Both the position numbers and the translations under genes were made by a program. The notes beneath the pieces are model-generated. The model was not told the DNA's origin. It saw only the letters and a program-made list of their open reading frames with translations, and did no database searches. This document shows positions 1-8,553 of a stretch of DNA of 64,000 bases, one piece after another. Each line of letters starts with the position of its first letter. Positions within the stretch are counted from its first letter, which is position 1. The DNA comes from Mycobacterium shigaense (GTDB lineage Bacteria > Actinomycetota > Actinomycetes > Mycobacteriales > Mycobacteriaceae). The stretch is taken from assembly GCF_002356315.1 (NCBI RefSeq), contig NZ_AP018164.1, positions 3,596,001-3,660,000 on the forward strand, written 5' to 3'.

Positions 1-1002
1 CAGCAGCACCTCTTCGGTGTGCAGGGTGTCGACATCGAGCTGCTCGAAGTCGGCCACCGGCAGCGTGAACTCGGCCAGCTTCTGCGCATAGGCGTTGGGG
101 TGCTTGATGTTCCACCATCGCGTGCTGCCGACATACCCGTGGGCGCCCGGGCCCGCGCCCCACCACTGACCACCGGACCAGTAGCCGAGGTTATGCCGGC
201 ATGCACCGCCCGGCCGCGACCAGTTGGACACCTCGTACCACCTCAGCTGCGCGTCGGACAGCCGGGCGTCCAGCAGTTCGTAGCGGTGCGCCAGCACGTC
301 ATCGTCGGGAGGGCTCAGTTCGCCTTGGCGGACCCGGCGCGCCAGCGCGGTGCCCTCCTCGACCACGAGGGCGTAGGCGGACAGGTGGTCGACACCGCTT
401 TCCACCGCCGCGTCGACCGAGCGCAGCAGATCGTCGTCGGTCTCGCCCGGGGTGCCATAGATGAGGTCGAGGCTGACGTGTTCGAAGCCCGCGGCAATCG
501 CCTCGCGCGCCGCGGCCGCCGACCGACCCGGCGAATGCACGCGATCCAGCGTGGCCAGCACCCGCGGCGCCACCGACTGCATGCCGAGCGAGACCCGGGT
601 GTAGCCGGCGCCCCGGATGGCGTCGAAGAATTCCGGCCAGGTCGATTCGGGGTTCGCCTCGGTGGTGATCTCGGCGTCAGTCGCCAGCGCGAAGTGCTCG
701 CGCACCGTATTCAGCAGCGTCGCCAGGCGCTCGCCGCCGAGCAGCGACGGCGTGCCCCCGCCGAGGAAGACGGTATCCACCGTGGGCCCATCCAGCCGCG
801 CCGCCGCCAGCTCCAGCTCGGTACCCAACGCCTGCAGCCACGCGTCCGGATTGACACCCCCCAGCTCGGCCGGGGTGTAGGTGTTGAAATCGCAGTATCC
901 GCAGCGTGTTACGCAAAACGGGACGTGGACGTAGAGGCCGAACGGGTGCCCAGGATTCGGTTCAATGCCGGGCAGATGCACCGGCGCCTCGCGAACGGCC
1001 AT
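1..1002 (-). CDS. hemW: HemW-like radical SAM protein (C-terminus cut by window edge)
   Basis: Radical SAM protein of the HemN/HemW family, the heme-chaperone branch formerly annotated as oxygen-independent coproporphyrinogen III oxidase. Reading from the ATG at 1002, the N-terminus reaches the SAM cluster motif CVTRCGYCDF (Cys30, Cys34, Cys37, a CX3CX2C spacing), followed by a GGGTPS motif and a later HNLGYW block, all typical of the family. 334 codons are visible and the frame is still open at position 1, so the C-terminal part is missing. It is divergent from the sulfite-reduction operon, with an AT-rich stretch near 1070-1095 between them. In M. tuberculosis hemW (Rv2388c) lies a few genes from nirA. 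HemW versus true HemN cannot be settled by sequence reading alone, but the length and single N-terminal Cys motif favour HemW. Confidence 0.9.
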   Translation of the reverse strand, partial: MAVREAPVHLPGIEPNPGHPFGLYVHVPFCVTRCGYCDFNTYTPAELGGVNPDAWLQALGTELELAAARLDGPTVDTVFLGGGTPSLLGGERLATLLNTVREHFALATDAEITTEANPESTWPEFFDAIRGAGYTRVSLGMQSVAPRVLATLDRVHSPGRSAAAAREAIAAGFEHVSLDLIYGTPGETDDDLLRSVDAAVESGVDHLSAYALVVEEGTALARRVRQGELSPPDDDVLAHRYELLDARLSDAQLRWYEVSNWSRPGGACRHNLGYWSGGQWWGAGPGAHGYVGSTRWWNIKHPNAYAQKLAEFTLPVADFEQLDVDTLHTEEVLL

Positions 1003-1116
1003 GCCACATAGTCCCACGGTCGATGGTGCCGGCCTCTACCGAATCCGGGGTTTGTGTGTCTAACATGCCAGGTTTATAGGGTATTTTAGATCATCGTGAG
1101 AAGAAGTTTCACCTGG

Positions 1117-1147
1117 TTGCGTCGCCGCTCACGATCCATGGCACAAT
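1117..1147 (+). promoter_or_regulatory. Candidate promoter of the polycysteine leader ORF / nirA operon
   Basis: A TTGCGT box at 1117-1122 and a CACAAT box at 1142-1147 are separated by 19 bases. The second box differs from the TANNNT consensus only at its first base. Transcription starting 6-7 bases after it would begin on the GTG at 1154, which would make the leader ORF leaderless, a common situation in mycobacteria. The spacing is slightly long and no experiment supports the site, so it is a prediction. Confidence 0.45.
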
Positions 1148-1153
1148 GGAGCC

Positions 1154-1246
1154 GTGACCGTCGCCAGCCCGCACCTGCGTATCGCCTTGGTGGCGCGACG
1201 GCACATCGATCTCAAGCGTGTCTGCAGCTGTAGCTGTCTGCCTTGA
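1154..1246 (+). CDS. Polycysteine leader peptide, probable cysteine-responsive attenuator ORF
   Basis: A 30-codon ORF opens with GTG at 1154 and ends at TGA 1244-1246. Its peptide ends VCSCSCLP, with three Cys codons among the last seven sense codons. Leaderless short ORFs with Cys-rich ends upstream of sulfur-assimilation operons have been described in mycobacteria as cysteine-responsive attenuators. Ribosomes stalled at Cys codons under cysteine starvation alter the downstream RNA and raise expression. This ORF lies 114 bases upstream of nirA, whose operon makes sulfide for cysteine synthesis, which fits that role exactly. There is no Shine-Dalgarno before the GTG, and a plausible -10 box sits 6 bases upstream, so leaderless translation is likely. 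Function is inferred from position and composition. Confidence 0.75.
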   Translation: MTVASPHLRIALVARRHIDLKRVCSCSCLP

Positions 1247-1360
1247 TGTCGTAGACCTGCCCACCTACACGTCCAGGATGGCGCCGGATCTGCGCCCACC
1301 GAATTAGTCGGTGAGCTGCGCCGCCACGCCTGCAAAGAGTTTGCGAAGGAGATCGCGTTA
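1247..1360 (+). promoter_or_regulatory. Structured attenuator leader between the polycysteine ORF and nirA
   Basis: This stretch has no ORF of its own but three short perfect stem-loops in series: GGCGC/GCGCC at 1280-1284 and 1292-1296, CACCGA/TCGGTG at 1297-1302 and 1308-1313, and GCAAA/TTTGC at 1332-1336 and 1340-1344. The last ends two bases before the nirA Shine-Dalgarno AAGGAG (1346-1351), so folding there could restrict ribosome access. None is followed by a U-tract, so translational control or Rho-dependent termination is more likely than an intrinsic terminator. The actual folding was not computed. Confidence 0.5.
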
Positions 1361-3028
1361 ATGACCACAGCCCGTCCCGCGAAGACCCGCAACGAGGGTC
1401 AGTGGGCGCTGGGAAATCGTGAGCCGCTGAACCCCAATGAGGCGTTCAAACAGGCCGGCCCCCCGCTCGAAGTGCGGGAACGAATCGAAAGCATCTACGC
1501 CAAAGAGGGCTTCGACAGCATCGAAAAAGACGACCTACGGGGCCGGATGCGATGGTGGGGCCTGTATACCCAGCGTGAGCAGGGCTTCGACGGCAGCTGG
1601 ACCGGCGACGAGAACTTGGACAAACTCGAGGCCCGGTACTTCATGATGCGCGTGCGCTGCGACGGCGGCGCCCTGTCGGCAGCCGCCCTGCGCACGCTCG
1701 GCGAGATCTCGATCGAGTACGCCCGCGACACCGCCGACATCTCCGACCGCGAGAACGTGCAGTACCACTGGATCGAGGTCGAGAAGGTTCCCGAGATCTG
1801 GCGGCGCTTGGACGCAGTCGGCCTGCAGACCGCGGAGGCTTGCGGCGACTGCCCGCGGGTGATCTTGGGCTCCCCACTGGCAGGCGAATCGCTGGACGAG
1901 GTCTTGGATCCGACGTGGGCGATCGACGAGATCGTCAAGCGCTATGTCGGCAAACCCGACTTCGCCGACCTGCCGCGCAAGTTCAAGACCGCGATATCGG
2001 GACTGCAGGACGTCGTCCACGAGGTCAACGACATCGCGTTCATCGGCGTCAACCACCCCGAGCACGGGCCCGGCCTCGACCTTTGGGTCGGTGGCGGCCT
2101 GTCGACCAACCCGATGCTGGGCCAACGGGTCGGCGCCTGGGTGCCACTCGAGGAGGTCCCCGAGGTCTGGGCCGCGGTCACCTCGGTGTTCCGCGACTAC
2201 GGCTACCGCCGGCTGCGGGCCAAGGCGCGGCTGAAGTTCCTGATCAAGGACTGGGGCATCGAAAAATTCCGTGAAGTTCTCGAACGGGAGTACCTCAAGC
2301 GTCCGCTGATCGACGGCCCGGCGCCCGAGCCTGTCAAGCACCCGATCGACCACGTCGGCGTGCAGCGGCTCAAGAACGGGCTCAACGCCGTCGGCGTCGC
2401 GCCGATCGCGGGCCGGGTGTCCGGCACCATCCTGGCCGCAGTGGCCGACCTGGCCGAGCGGGCCGGGTCCGACCGCATCCGGTTCACCCCCTACCAGAAG
2501 CTGGTCATCCTCGACATTCCCGACGACAAGCTGGACGACTTCGTCGCCGGGCTCGAGGCGCTGGGGCTGCAATCGCGGCCGTCGCACTGGCGCCGAAACC
2601 TGATGGCGTGCACGGGTATTGAGTTCTGCAAGTTGTCGTTCGCCGAGACCCGGGTCAGGGCGCAGTCGTTGGTGCCGGAATTGGAGCGCCGACTCGAGGA
2701 CATCAACTCCCGGCTGGACGTACCGATCACGGTCAACATCAACGGCTGCCCGAATTCGTGTGCGCGAATTCAGGTGGCCGACATCGGTTTCAAGGGCCAG
2801 ATGGTCGACGACGGCGACGGCAACTCGGTCGAGGGCTTCCAGGTGCACTTAGGCGGCAGCCTCGGTCTCGACAGCGGCTTCGGCCGAAAACTGCGCCAGC
2901 ACAAGGTCACCAGCGACGAGTTGGGCGACTACATCGATCGGGTGGTCCGCAACTTCGCCAAACACCGCACCGCCGGTGAACGGTTCGCTCAGTGGGCGAT
3001 TCGCGCCGACGAAGGGGACCTCCGATGA
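1361..3028 (+). CDS. nirA: Ferredoxin-dependent sulfite reductase NirA/SirA
   Basis: Reduces sulfite to sulfide with six electrons from ferredoxin, using a siroheme coupled to a [4Fe-4S] cluster, in the cytoplasm. The 555-residue product matches the usual length. The cluster ligands are visible as CTGIEFC (Cys417, Cys423) and CPNSC (Cys463, Cys467). Tyr69 (in MRWWGLYTQ) and Cys161 (in AEACGDC) are both present; these two are covalently linked in the known M. tuberculosis enzyme and mark sulfite rather than nitrite reductases. The ATG at 1361 has AAGGAG nine bases upstream. The stop overlaps the cysH start (ATGA), and che1 follows, so sulfite reduction, APS reduction and siroheme metalation are co-expressed, probably under the upstream cysteine attenuator. 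Confidence 0.97.
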   Translation: MTTARPAKTRNEGQWALGNREPLNPNEAFKQAGPPLEVRERIESIYAKEGFDSIEKDDLRGRMRWWGLYTQREQGFDGSWTGDENLDKLEARYFMMRVRCDGGALSAAALRTLGEISIEYARDTADISDRENVQYHWIEVEKVPEIWRRLDAVGLQTAEACGDCPRVILGSPLAGESLDEVLDPTWAIDEIVKRYVGKPDFADLPRKFKTAISGLQDVVHEVNDIAFIGVNHPEHGPGLDLWVGGGLSTNPMLGQRVGAWVPLEEVPEVWAAVTSVFRDYGYRRLRAKARLKFLIKDWGIEKFREVLEREYLKRPLIDGPAPEPVKHPIDHVGVQRLKNGLNAVGVAPIAGRVSGTILAAVADLAERAGSDRIRFTPYQKLVILDIPDDKLDDFVAGLEALGLQSRPSHWRRNLMACTGIEFCKLSFAETRVRAQSLVPELERRLEDINSRLDVPITVNINGCPNSCARIQVADIGFKGQMVDDGDGNSVEGFQVHLGGSLGLDSGFGRKLRQHKVTSDELGDYIDRVVRNFAKHRTAGERFAQWAIRADEGDLR

Positions 3029-3765
3029 GTGAGGCGACCAAGCCGGACGAGGACCAACTGCGCGAGATCGCCGCGCGCGGTGCCGTCGAGCTCGAGGGTG
3101 CCAGTGCCGACGAGCTGTTGCGCTGGACCGACCGGAACTTCGGCGGCGTCAACGGACCGCGCGGGTGGGCGACCTGCCAGTACGTCGTGGCCTCCAACAT
3201 GCAGGACGCCGTGCTGGTGGATTTGGCGTCGAAGGTGCGCCCGGGCGTGCCGGTGCTGTTCTTGGACACCGGTTATCACTTCGTCGAAACCATCGGCACC
3301 CGTGATGCCGTCGAATCCGTCTACGACGTGCGGGTGCTCAACCTGACCGCCGAGCAGACCGTGGCCGAGCAGGACGAGCTGCTCGGCAAGGACCTGTTCG
3401 CGCGGGACCCCGGCGAATGCTGCCGGCGACGCAAGGTGCTACCGCTGGGCAAGACGCTGCGTGGTTACTCCGCCTGGGTGACCGGGATACGCCGGGTCGA
3501 GGCGCCGACCCGGGCCAACGCGCCGCTGGTCAGCTTCGACGAGGCGTTCAAACTGGTGAAGATCAACCCGTTGGCGGCCTGGACCGACGAGGAAATGCAG
3601 AACTACATCGACGAGCACGATGTGTTGGTCAATCCCCTTGTCTACGAAGGCTATCCATCAATCGGATGCGCCCCGTGCACGGCCAAGCCCGTCGAGGGAG
3701 CCGACCCGCGCAGCGGGCGCTGGCAGGGGCTGTCCAAGACCGAATGCGGGCTGCACGCGTCGTGA
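3025..3765 (+). CDS. cysH: Adenosine 5'-phosphosulfate (APS) reductase CysH
   Basis: Reduces APS to sulfite with thioredoxin, the step before NirA. The 246-residue protein has the two-pair cysteine pattern of [4Fe-4S]-containing APS reductases, Cys132-Cys133 (ECCRRRK) and Cys215/Cys218 (GCAPC). The catalytic cysteine is in the C-terminal ECGLH motif (Cys241). The Cys pairs distinguish it from PAPS reductases that lack the cluster. The ATG at 3025 overlaps the nirA stop as ATGA. An in-frame start 33 bases upstream would run into nirA and add a non-conserved Arg-rich extension, so it was rejected. The end overlaps the che1 GTG (GTGA), showing tight translational coupling. Confidence 0.97.
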   Translation: MSEATKPDEDQLREIAARGAVELEGASADELLRWTDRNFGGVNGPRGWATCQYVVASNMQDAVLVDLASKVRPGVPVLFLDTGYHFVETIGTRDAVESVYDVRVLNLTAEQTVAEQDELLGKDLFARDPGECCRRRKVLPLGKTLRGYSAWVTGIRRVEAPTRANAPLVSFDEAFKLVKINPLAAWTDEEMQNYIDEHDVLVNPLVYEGYPSIGCAPCTAKPVEGADPRSGRWQGLSKTECGLHAS

Positions 3766-4478
3766 CCGCCACCCTCGTGCTGACCGCACACGGAAGCAGG
3801 GATCCGCGGTCGGCGGCCAACGCGCGGGCCGTCGCCGCGGCGGTGTCGCGGCTGCGGCCGGGTCTCGATGTGCGACTGGCGTTTCTGGACCACAGTTCAC
3901 CGACCCTGATCGACGTGCTGACGTCCCTGGACGGCCCAGCGGTGGTGACCCCTCTGCTGCTGGCCAACGCCTACCACGCTCGCGTCGACATTCCCCGCCA
4001 GATCGCGAGTTGTGCCGTCGCGCAACATGTTTGGCAGGCGCCCGTGCTCGGCGAGGACGACCGGTTGGTGTCGGTGCTGCGCCGGCGCGTGACGGAGCTG
4101 GGCGTGTCGCAGCTCGACGAAAGCCTGGGCGTGCTGGTGGTGGCGATCGGCACCTCAGATTTGGCGGTGAATGCGCGCACGGGCCGGGTCGCACCAAAGC
4201 TGTTGTCCGGCACCTCCTGGGCGGGCGCGAGCACCGCGTTCGCCTCCCATTCCGAACGCTCGCTGGCCGACGCCCTGGGCCGGTTGCGCCGCCAGGGCGC
4301 GCGGCGGGCGGTCATCGCGCCCTGGTTCCTGGCGCCGGGGCTGCTGCCCGACCGCGTCCGCGCCTATGCGCAACAGGCCGGCATCCCGATGGCGCGGCCG
4401 TTGGGATCCCACGAACTGGTGGCCGCGACGGTGCTGGATCGTTTCGATCAGGCGTCGGCGGAGCGACTCGCCGCCTGA
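3762..4478 (+). CDS. che1: Sirohydrochlorin chelatase, CbiX/SirB type (Che1)
   Basis: Predicted to insert Fe2+ into sirohydrochlorin to make the siroheme needed by NirA. The 238-residue product begins TATLVLTAHGSRDPRS, where the early His in the AHGSRDP motif is a CbiX-family metal or substrate ligand. A second half with APWFLAPGLLPDRV gives the two-lobed chelatase fold. The GTG at 3762 overlaps the cysH stop as GTGA, so it is the third coupled gene of the operon. The position corresponds to Rv2393 (che1). Iron versus cobalt specificity cannot be read from the sequence; linkage to a siroheme enzyme favours iron. It ends two bases from the convergent cysA stop. Confidence 0.87.
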   Translation: MTATLVLTAHGSRDPRSAANARAVAAAVSRLRPGLDVRLAFLDHSSPTLIDVLTSLDGPAVVTPLLLANAYHARVDIPRQIASCAVAQHVWQAPVLGEDDRLVSVLRRRVTELGVSQLDESLGVLVVAIGTSDLAVNARTGRVAPKLLSGTSWAGASTAFASHSERSLADALGRLRRQGARRAVIAPWFLAPGLLPDRVRAYAQQAGIPMARPLGSHELVAATVLDRFDQASAERLAA

Positions 4479-4479
4479 A

Positions 4480-5541
4480 TCACGCCGAGGTCAGCGTGCT
4501 GTGACCCTCGCCCGCGACGGCCTCGCCGTTGGCGATCGGCGGAACACGGGTCGCCCGCACATACACGGTGTCGCCATCGCACAGCGCCAGGGCCTCCGCG
4601 TCGCCCCGGGTGATCTGGGCGGTGAACGCGCCGCCGGTGGCCGCGTTGGTCAACTCCACGCGCACCTCGAAGCCGAGCGCCACCACCCGCTGGACGGTGG
4701 CGCGCACGACGCCGACGGATTCCGCAGTGCCGTCCCCGCCGGCGACCGCCATGTCCGGGTTGCGGCCGACCCGGATGTCGTGCGGGCGAACCAGGGCACC
4801 GTTCAGCGTCGACACCGCCCCAAGGAACGACATCACAAACGGGTTGGTCGGGGCGTCGTACACCTCGGTCGGTGACCCGACCTGTTCGATGCGGCCCTTG
4901 TTGAGTACGGCGATGCGGTCGGCCACATCCAGCGCCTCGGATTGGTCGTGCGTCACCAGCACGGTAGTCACGTGCACCTCGTCGTGCAGGCGCCGCAGCC
5001 AGGTCCGCAGATCTTCGCGCACCTTGGCGTCCAGCGCGCCGAACGGCTCGTCGAGCAGCAACACCTGGGGGTCGACCGCCAGCGCCCGGGCCAGCGCCAT
5101 GCGCTGACGCTGACCGCCCGAGAGCTGATTGGGATAGCGGGACTGAAAGCCGCTGAGCCCCACCACCTCCAGCAGCTGGTTGACCTTCTCGTTGATTTCG
5201 GCCTTGGGCCGCTTGCGGATCTTGAGCCCGTAGGCGATGTTGTCGCGCACCGTCAGATGCTTGAACGCGGCGTAATGCTGGAACACGAATCCGATGCCGC
5301 GGCGCTGCGGCGGCACCCGGGTCACATCCACACCGCCGATCGTCACCGTCCCGGTGTCCGGGTGGTCGAGGCCGGCGATGGTGCGCAGCAGCGTTGACTT
5401 CCCCGAGCCGCTGGGCCCCAGCAATGCCGTCAGCGAACCGGTGGGCACGACGAAGTCCACGTGGTCCAGCGCGACGAAATCGCCGTAGCGCTTGTTGGCG
5501 TCACGCACGACGATGGCGTGGTCGGTATCGGTGGCCGTCAT
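4480..5541 (-). CDS. cysA: Sulfate/thiosulfate ABC transporter ATPase CysA
   Basis: ATP-hydrolysing subunit of the sulfate importer, acting with CysT, CysW and SubI at the inner membrane. The 353 residues show Walker [10 protein letters not shown] (42-50), the Q-loop FVFQHY (86-91), the ABC signature [15 protein letters not shown] (140-154), Walker B LLLDEP (161-166) and the switch His in VTHDQ (about 198). A TOBE-like C-terminal regulatory region follows, containing a NPFVMSFLG block. The ATG at 5541 lies 15 bases beyond the cysW stop. It is the last gene of the subI-cysT-cysW-cysA operon and converges on che1 almost without spacing, so both halves of sulfate assimilation meet here. Confidence 0.96.
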   Translation of the reverse strand: MTATDTDHAIVVRDANKRYGDFVALDHVDFVVPTGSLTALLGPSGSGKSTLLRTIAGLDHPDTGTVTIGGVDVTRVPPQRRGIGFVFQHYAAFKHLTVRDNIAYGLKIRKRPKAEINEKVNQLLEVVGLSGFQSRYPNQLSGGQRQRMALARALAVDPQVLLLDEPFGALDAKVREDLRTWLRRLHDEVHVTTVLVTHDQSEALDVADRIAVLNKGRIEQVGSPTEVYDAPTNPFVMSFLGAVSTLNGALVRPHDIRVGRNPDMAVAGGDGTAESVGVVRATVQRVVALGFEVRVELTNAATGGAFTAQITRGDAEALALCDGDTVYVRATRVPPIANGEAVAGEGHSTLTSA

Positions 5542-5556
5542 GTCTGTGTCTCCTTG

Positions 5557-6375
5557 TCAAGCAACCTTGTTCGCCCGTGCACGGCGAACATCGAGAATCA
5601 CCTGGACGATCAGAACCGCCACGGCGACTCCCATCAGCAACGTAGACAGCGCGTAGGCGCCGTACTCGGCCCCGCGGTTGTATCGGTCCGAGACCAGCAG
5701 CGTCAGGGTCTGCGACTTGCCCGGCAGGTTGGACGACACGATGATGACCGCCCCGTATTCGCCGAGCGTGCGGGCGACGGTCAGCACGATGCCGTAGGTC
5801 AGGCCCCAGCGGATGGACGGCAGCGTGATCCGCCAAAACGTCTGCCACCAACCGGAACCCAAGGTGGCCGCCGCCTGCTCCTGGTCGGTGCCCACCTCGT
5901 GCAACACCGGTTCGACTTCCCGCACCACGAAGGGCAGCGTCACGAAGATACTGGCGAGGACGATGCCCGGCAGGCCGAAGATGACCTTGATCCCAAGGTC
6001 GCGCTCGACGAACCCCAGCGCGCCCGCCGATCCCCACAACAGGATCAGCGCGACGCCGACGATCACCGGCGAAACGGCGAACGGCAGGTCGATCACCGCC
6101 TGCAACACTCCCTTGCCGCGGAATTTGGTGCGCGCCAGAACCAATGCCGTGGGAATGCCGAAGACGACGTTGAGCGGCACCACGATGGCCACCACCAGCA
6201 GCGACAGGTTCAGCGCGGAGATCGCGGCTGGCGTGCTGACCCAGTCGTAGAACTGACCGAACCCAGGTTCAAAGGTCCGCCAGAGGATCACCGCCACCGG
6301 AACGATCAGCAACACGAGGATGTAGCTCAGTCCGACGAACCGGGTGAGGTAGCGAACCCACGGCGACGACGTCAC
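5557..6375 (-). CDS. cysW: Sulfate ABC transporter permease CysW
   Basis: One of the two membrane-spanning subunits of the sulfate importer. The 272-residue protein has about six hydrophobic helices and the inner-membrane EAA loop that docks on CysA, here EQAAATLGSGWWQTFWRI. GTG at 6375 is the start because it overlaps the cysT stop (GTGA) and gives the usual N-terminus MTSSPWVRY before the first helix. It shares with CysT the conserved GEYGAV segment in the penultimate helix. It pairs with CysT to form the heterodimeric pore. No odd features were seen. Confidence 0.95.
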   Translation of the reverse strand: MTSSPWVRYLTRFVGLSYILVLLIVPVAVILWRTFEPGFGQFYDWVSTPAAISALNLSLLVVAIVVPLNVVFGIPTALVLARTKFRGKGVLQAVIDLPFAVSPVIVGVALILLWGSAGALGFVERDLGIKVIFGLPGIVLASIFVTLPFVVREVEPVLHEVGTDQEQAAATLGSGWWQTFWRITLPSIRWGLTYGIVLTVARTLGEYGAVIIVSSNLPGKSQTLTLLVSDRYNRGAEYGAYALSTLLMGVAVAVLIVQVILDVRRARANKVA

Positions 6376-7262
6376 GAGTCCCGCTCCTCGCGTCGGGCGG
6401 CGCGCGCACCAACGATGCGCAGGACGAATAGCAGGGCGAACGAAATCAGCAGCAACACAATCGATATCGCGGCGGCACCGGTGCGGTCGTCATTCTCGAT
6501 CAGAGTCCGGATCCACTGCGACGAGACCTCGGTCTTGCCCGGCACCGCCCCGCCGATCAGCACCACCGAACCGAATTCGCCGATGGCCCGCGAAAATGCC
6601 AGGCCCGCGCCGGACAACAGCGACGGCAACAGCGACGGCAGGATGACGGAGGTGAAGATCTTGGGGCCGCTGGCGCCCAATGACGCGGCCGCCTCCTCGG
6701 TTTCCCGGTCGATCTCGATCAGCACCGGCTGCACGGCGCGCACCACGAACGGCAGCGTGACGAACGCCAGCGCTACCGCCACGCCCCACGCGGTGTGCTG
6801 CAAGTGCAGCCCGATCGGGCTGTTGTTGCCATAGAGGGCCAGCATCACCAGGCTGGCGACGATCGTCGGCAGCGCGAAGGGCAGGTCGATGACCGTGTCG
6901 ACCAGCCGCTTGCCGATGAAGTCGTCGCGCACCAGGATCCAGGCGATCACCAGGCCGAACACGAGGTTGACCAGAGTGACCCCGACGCTGATGGTCAGCG
7001 TCACCCGGAACGATTCCAGCGCCGCGTTGGACGTGACCGCCAGCCAGAAGGCGTGCCAGCCGCCACCGGCGGCCTGCCACGCGATCGCGGCCAGCGGCAG
7101 CAGCACGATGACCGACAGCCACAGCGTCGCCACACCGACTCGCAGTGACGTGGTGCCCGGCGGTACGAAGCCGCGTGCGGACCGCCGGCGTGCACCGTCA
7201 CCCGTCGGCTCGTCGAGTTCGGGGCGGATCGCCTCGGGATCAGGCGTGATGGCCGTCGTCAT
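6372..7262 (-). CDS. cysT: Sulfate ABC transporter permease CysT
   Basis: Second permease of the sulfate importer, 296 residues from the ATG at 7262. That start overlaps the subI stop as ATGA and is preferred over longer in-frame starts reaching back inside subI. A hydrophilic N-tail of roughly 45 residues precedes the first helix. The EAA loop reads EEAAASLGASGPKIFTSV, followed by the IGEFGSVV helix typical of CysT/CysW. It matches Rv2399c in order and length. The gene sits between the binding protein and the partner permease, and its end overlaps the cysW GTG, so the whole transporter is made as one coupled unit. Confidence 0.95.
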   Translation of the reverse strand: MTTAITPDPEAIRPELDEPTGDGARRRSARGFVPPGTTSLRVGVATLWLSVIVLLPLAAIAWQAAGGGWHAFWLAVTSNAALESFRVTLTISVGVTLVNLVFGLVIAWILVRDDFIGKRLVDTVIDLPFALPTIVASLVMLALYGNNSPIGLHLQHTAWGVAVALAFVTLPFVVRAVQPVLIEIDRETEEAAASLGASGPKIFTSVILPSLLPSLLSGAGLAFSRAIGEFGSVVLIGGAVPGKTEVSSQWIRTLIENDDRTGAAAISIVLLLISFALLFVLRIVGARAARREERDS

Positions 7263-8305
7263 CCGGTGGCCTTCGTGTAGATCTTCGTGATGCTGCCGTT
7301 GTTCTTGTCGAACAGCTGCGGGTCGACCGTGGCCCAGCCGCCCAGATCGGCGATCGTCCACAGCTTGGCCGGCGCCGGGAACTCATTGCGAAACTCGGCG
7401 GCGACCGCCGGGTCGACCGGCCGAAAACCGGCCTGCGCCCACACCTTCTGCGCGTCGGCGGTGTACTGGAAGTTCTTGAACGCGGTGGCGGCGCCGAGGT
7501 TCGGGCTGGTGGTGACGACCGCTACCGGGTTTTCAATCTTGAAGGTTTGCCGCGGGATGACGTGCTCGACCGGCTTGCCTGCCCGCTCGGCGACGATGGC
7601 TTCGTTTTCGTAGCTGATCAACACGTCACCACTGCCCTGGACGAAGACCTCGGTGGCTTCCCGCCCGGAACCGGGACGAAGCTTGACATGCTCGCGCACC
7701 AGCTTGCCGATAAAGTCAATCCCCGCTTGGTTATTGCTGCCGCCGTCGCTCTTTGCGGCGTACGGGGCCAGTAGATTCCATTTCGCCGAGCCCGAACTCA
7801 GCGGGCTGGGGGTGATGACCTCGACCCCGGGCCGCAACAGATCGTCCCAGTCTTTGATGTTCTTCGGATTGCCCTTGCGCACCACCAACGACACCACTGA
7901 ACCGAACGGAATGCCCTTGGTGGCATCGGTATTCCAGTCCTTGGACACCTTGCCCGCCTTAACCAGCCGGGCGATGTCGGGTTCCACCGAGAAGTTGACC
8001 ACGTCGGCCGGCTTGCCGTCGACGACGCCGCGCGACTGATCGCCCGAAGCCCCGTACGAGGTGATCACCTGAATGCTCTTGCCCTCCTCAGAGGCGTTGA
8101 ATGCGGGAATCACCTTGCTCCACCCGGGTTCTGGGACGGAGTAGGCGACCAGGGTGATGGTGGTGTGCGCGTTGGATGGTCCGCCCCCACCGACGACGTC
8201 GCTGGGGCCGCCCTGGCACGCGGCGACGACACCGGCAGTCAGTGTCAGCGTCCAGACATGTCGGAAGGGCCGCCAACTCCGTGCGCTGCCGATGTAGTGA
8301 GGCAT
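7259..8305 (-). CDS. subI: Sulfate-binding lipoprotein SubI
   Basis: Periplasmic-side, lipid-anchored receptor that delivers sulfate to CysTW. The 348-residue product has a signal peptide ending in a lipobox, GVVAAC, with the acylated Cys at about residue 30. A mature sulfate/thiosulfate-binding fold follows, with the family segments VNFSVEPDIARLV, NPKNIKDWDDL and TPSPLSSGSAKWN. The ATG at 8305 is preceded by GGAAGG at a good distance. It is the first gene of the transporter operon. A perfect GGGAAC-TC-GTTCCC inverted repeat (8332-8345) lies 27 bases upstream and could be an operator. It corresponds to Rv2400c. Confidence 0.95.
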   Translation of the reverse strand: MPHYIGSARSWRPFRHVWTLTLTAGVVAACQGGPSDVVGGGGPSNAHTTITLVAYSVPEPGWSKVIPAFNASEEGKSIQVITSYGASGDQSRGVVDGKPADVVNFSVEPDIARLVKAGKVSKDWNTDATKGIPFGSVVSLVVRKGNPKNIKDWDDLLRPGVEVITPSPLSSGSAKWNLLAPYAAKSDGGSNNQAGIDFIGKLVREHVKLRPGSGREATEVFVQGSGDVLISYENEAIVAERAGKPVEHVIPRQTFKIENPVAVVTTSPNLGAATAFKNFQYTADAQKVWAQAGFRPVDPAVAAEFRNEFPAPAKLWTIADLGGWATVDPQLFDKNNGSITKIYTKATG

Positions 8306-8331
8306 TCGCGACCTTCCAGTGCGGGACTTCA

Positions 8332-8345
8332 GGGAACTCGTTCCC
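8332..8345. promoter_or_regulatory. Inverted repeat upstream of subI, possible operator
   Basis: Two perfect 6-base arms, GGGAAC and GTTCCC, flank a 2-base centre 27 bases before the subI start. The rest of 8306-8553 holds no convincing ORF and no polycysteine leader like that before nirA, so the transporter operon seems to be controlled differently. The cognate regulator is unknown; a short palindrome in GC-rich DNA can also arise by chance. Confidence 0.35.
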
Positions 8346-8553
8346 GTTACTGCGGAAGGGCATTCAGAGCTGCAGGAGAATTCGCCTATTCCCTACCAGA
8401 CCGCGCAACGGGTTGGTAATCAGCGACAACAGTGAACGCAGATACGACAGTCCAAGTCCAGGGAACCGGATGCCAGGTGCATGGCGCGAAGCCTAACAGG
8501 AATTCGCTGGCCCGCCACCGGGCCACCCCGCGTGCCGATCGCGGCGGCGCGTG

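Noticed and set aside
1535..2848. Long open frame antisense to nirA (437 codons)
   Set aside because: Shadow of high-GC codon structure; Asp/Val/Arg-rich with no family motif, opposite a well-conserved enzyme.
5461..6834. Long plus-strand frame across cysW/cysT (457 codons)
   Set aside because: Composition is Arg/Asp/Gln-rich with no domain; the minus-strand genes explain the region.
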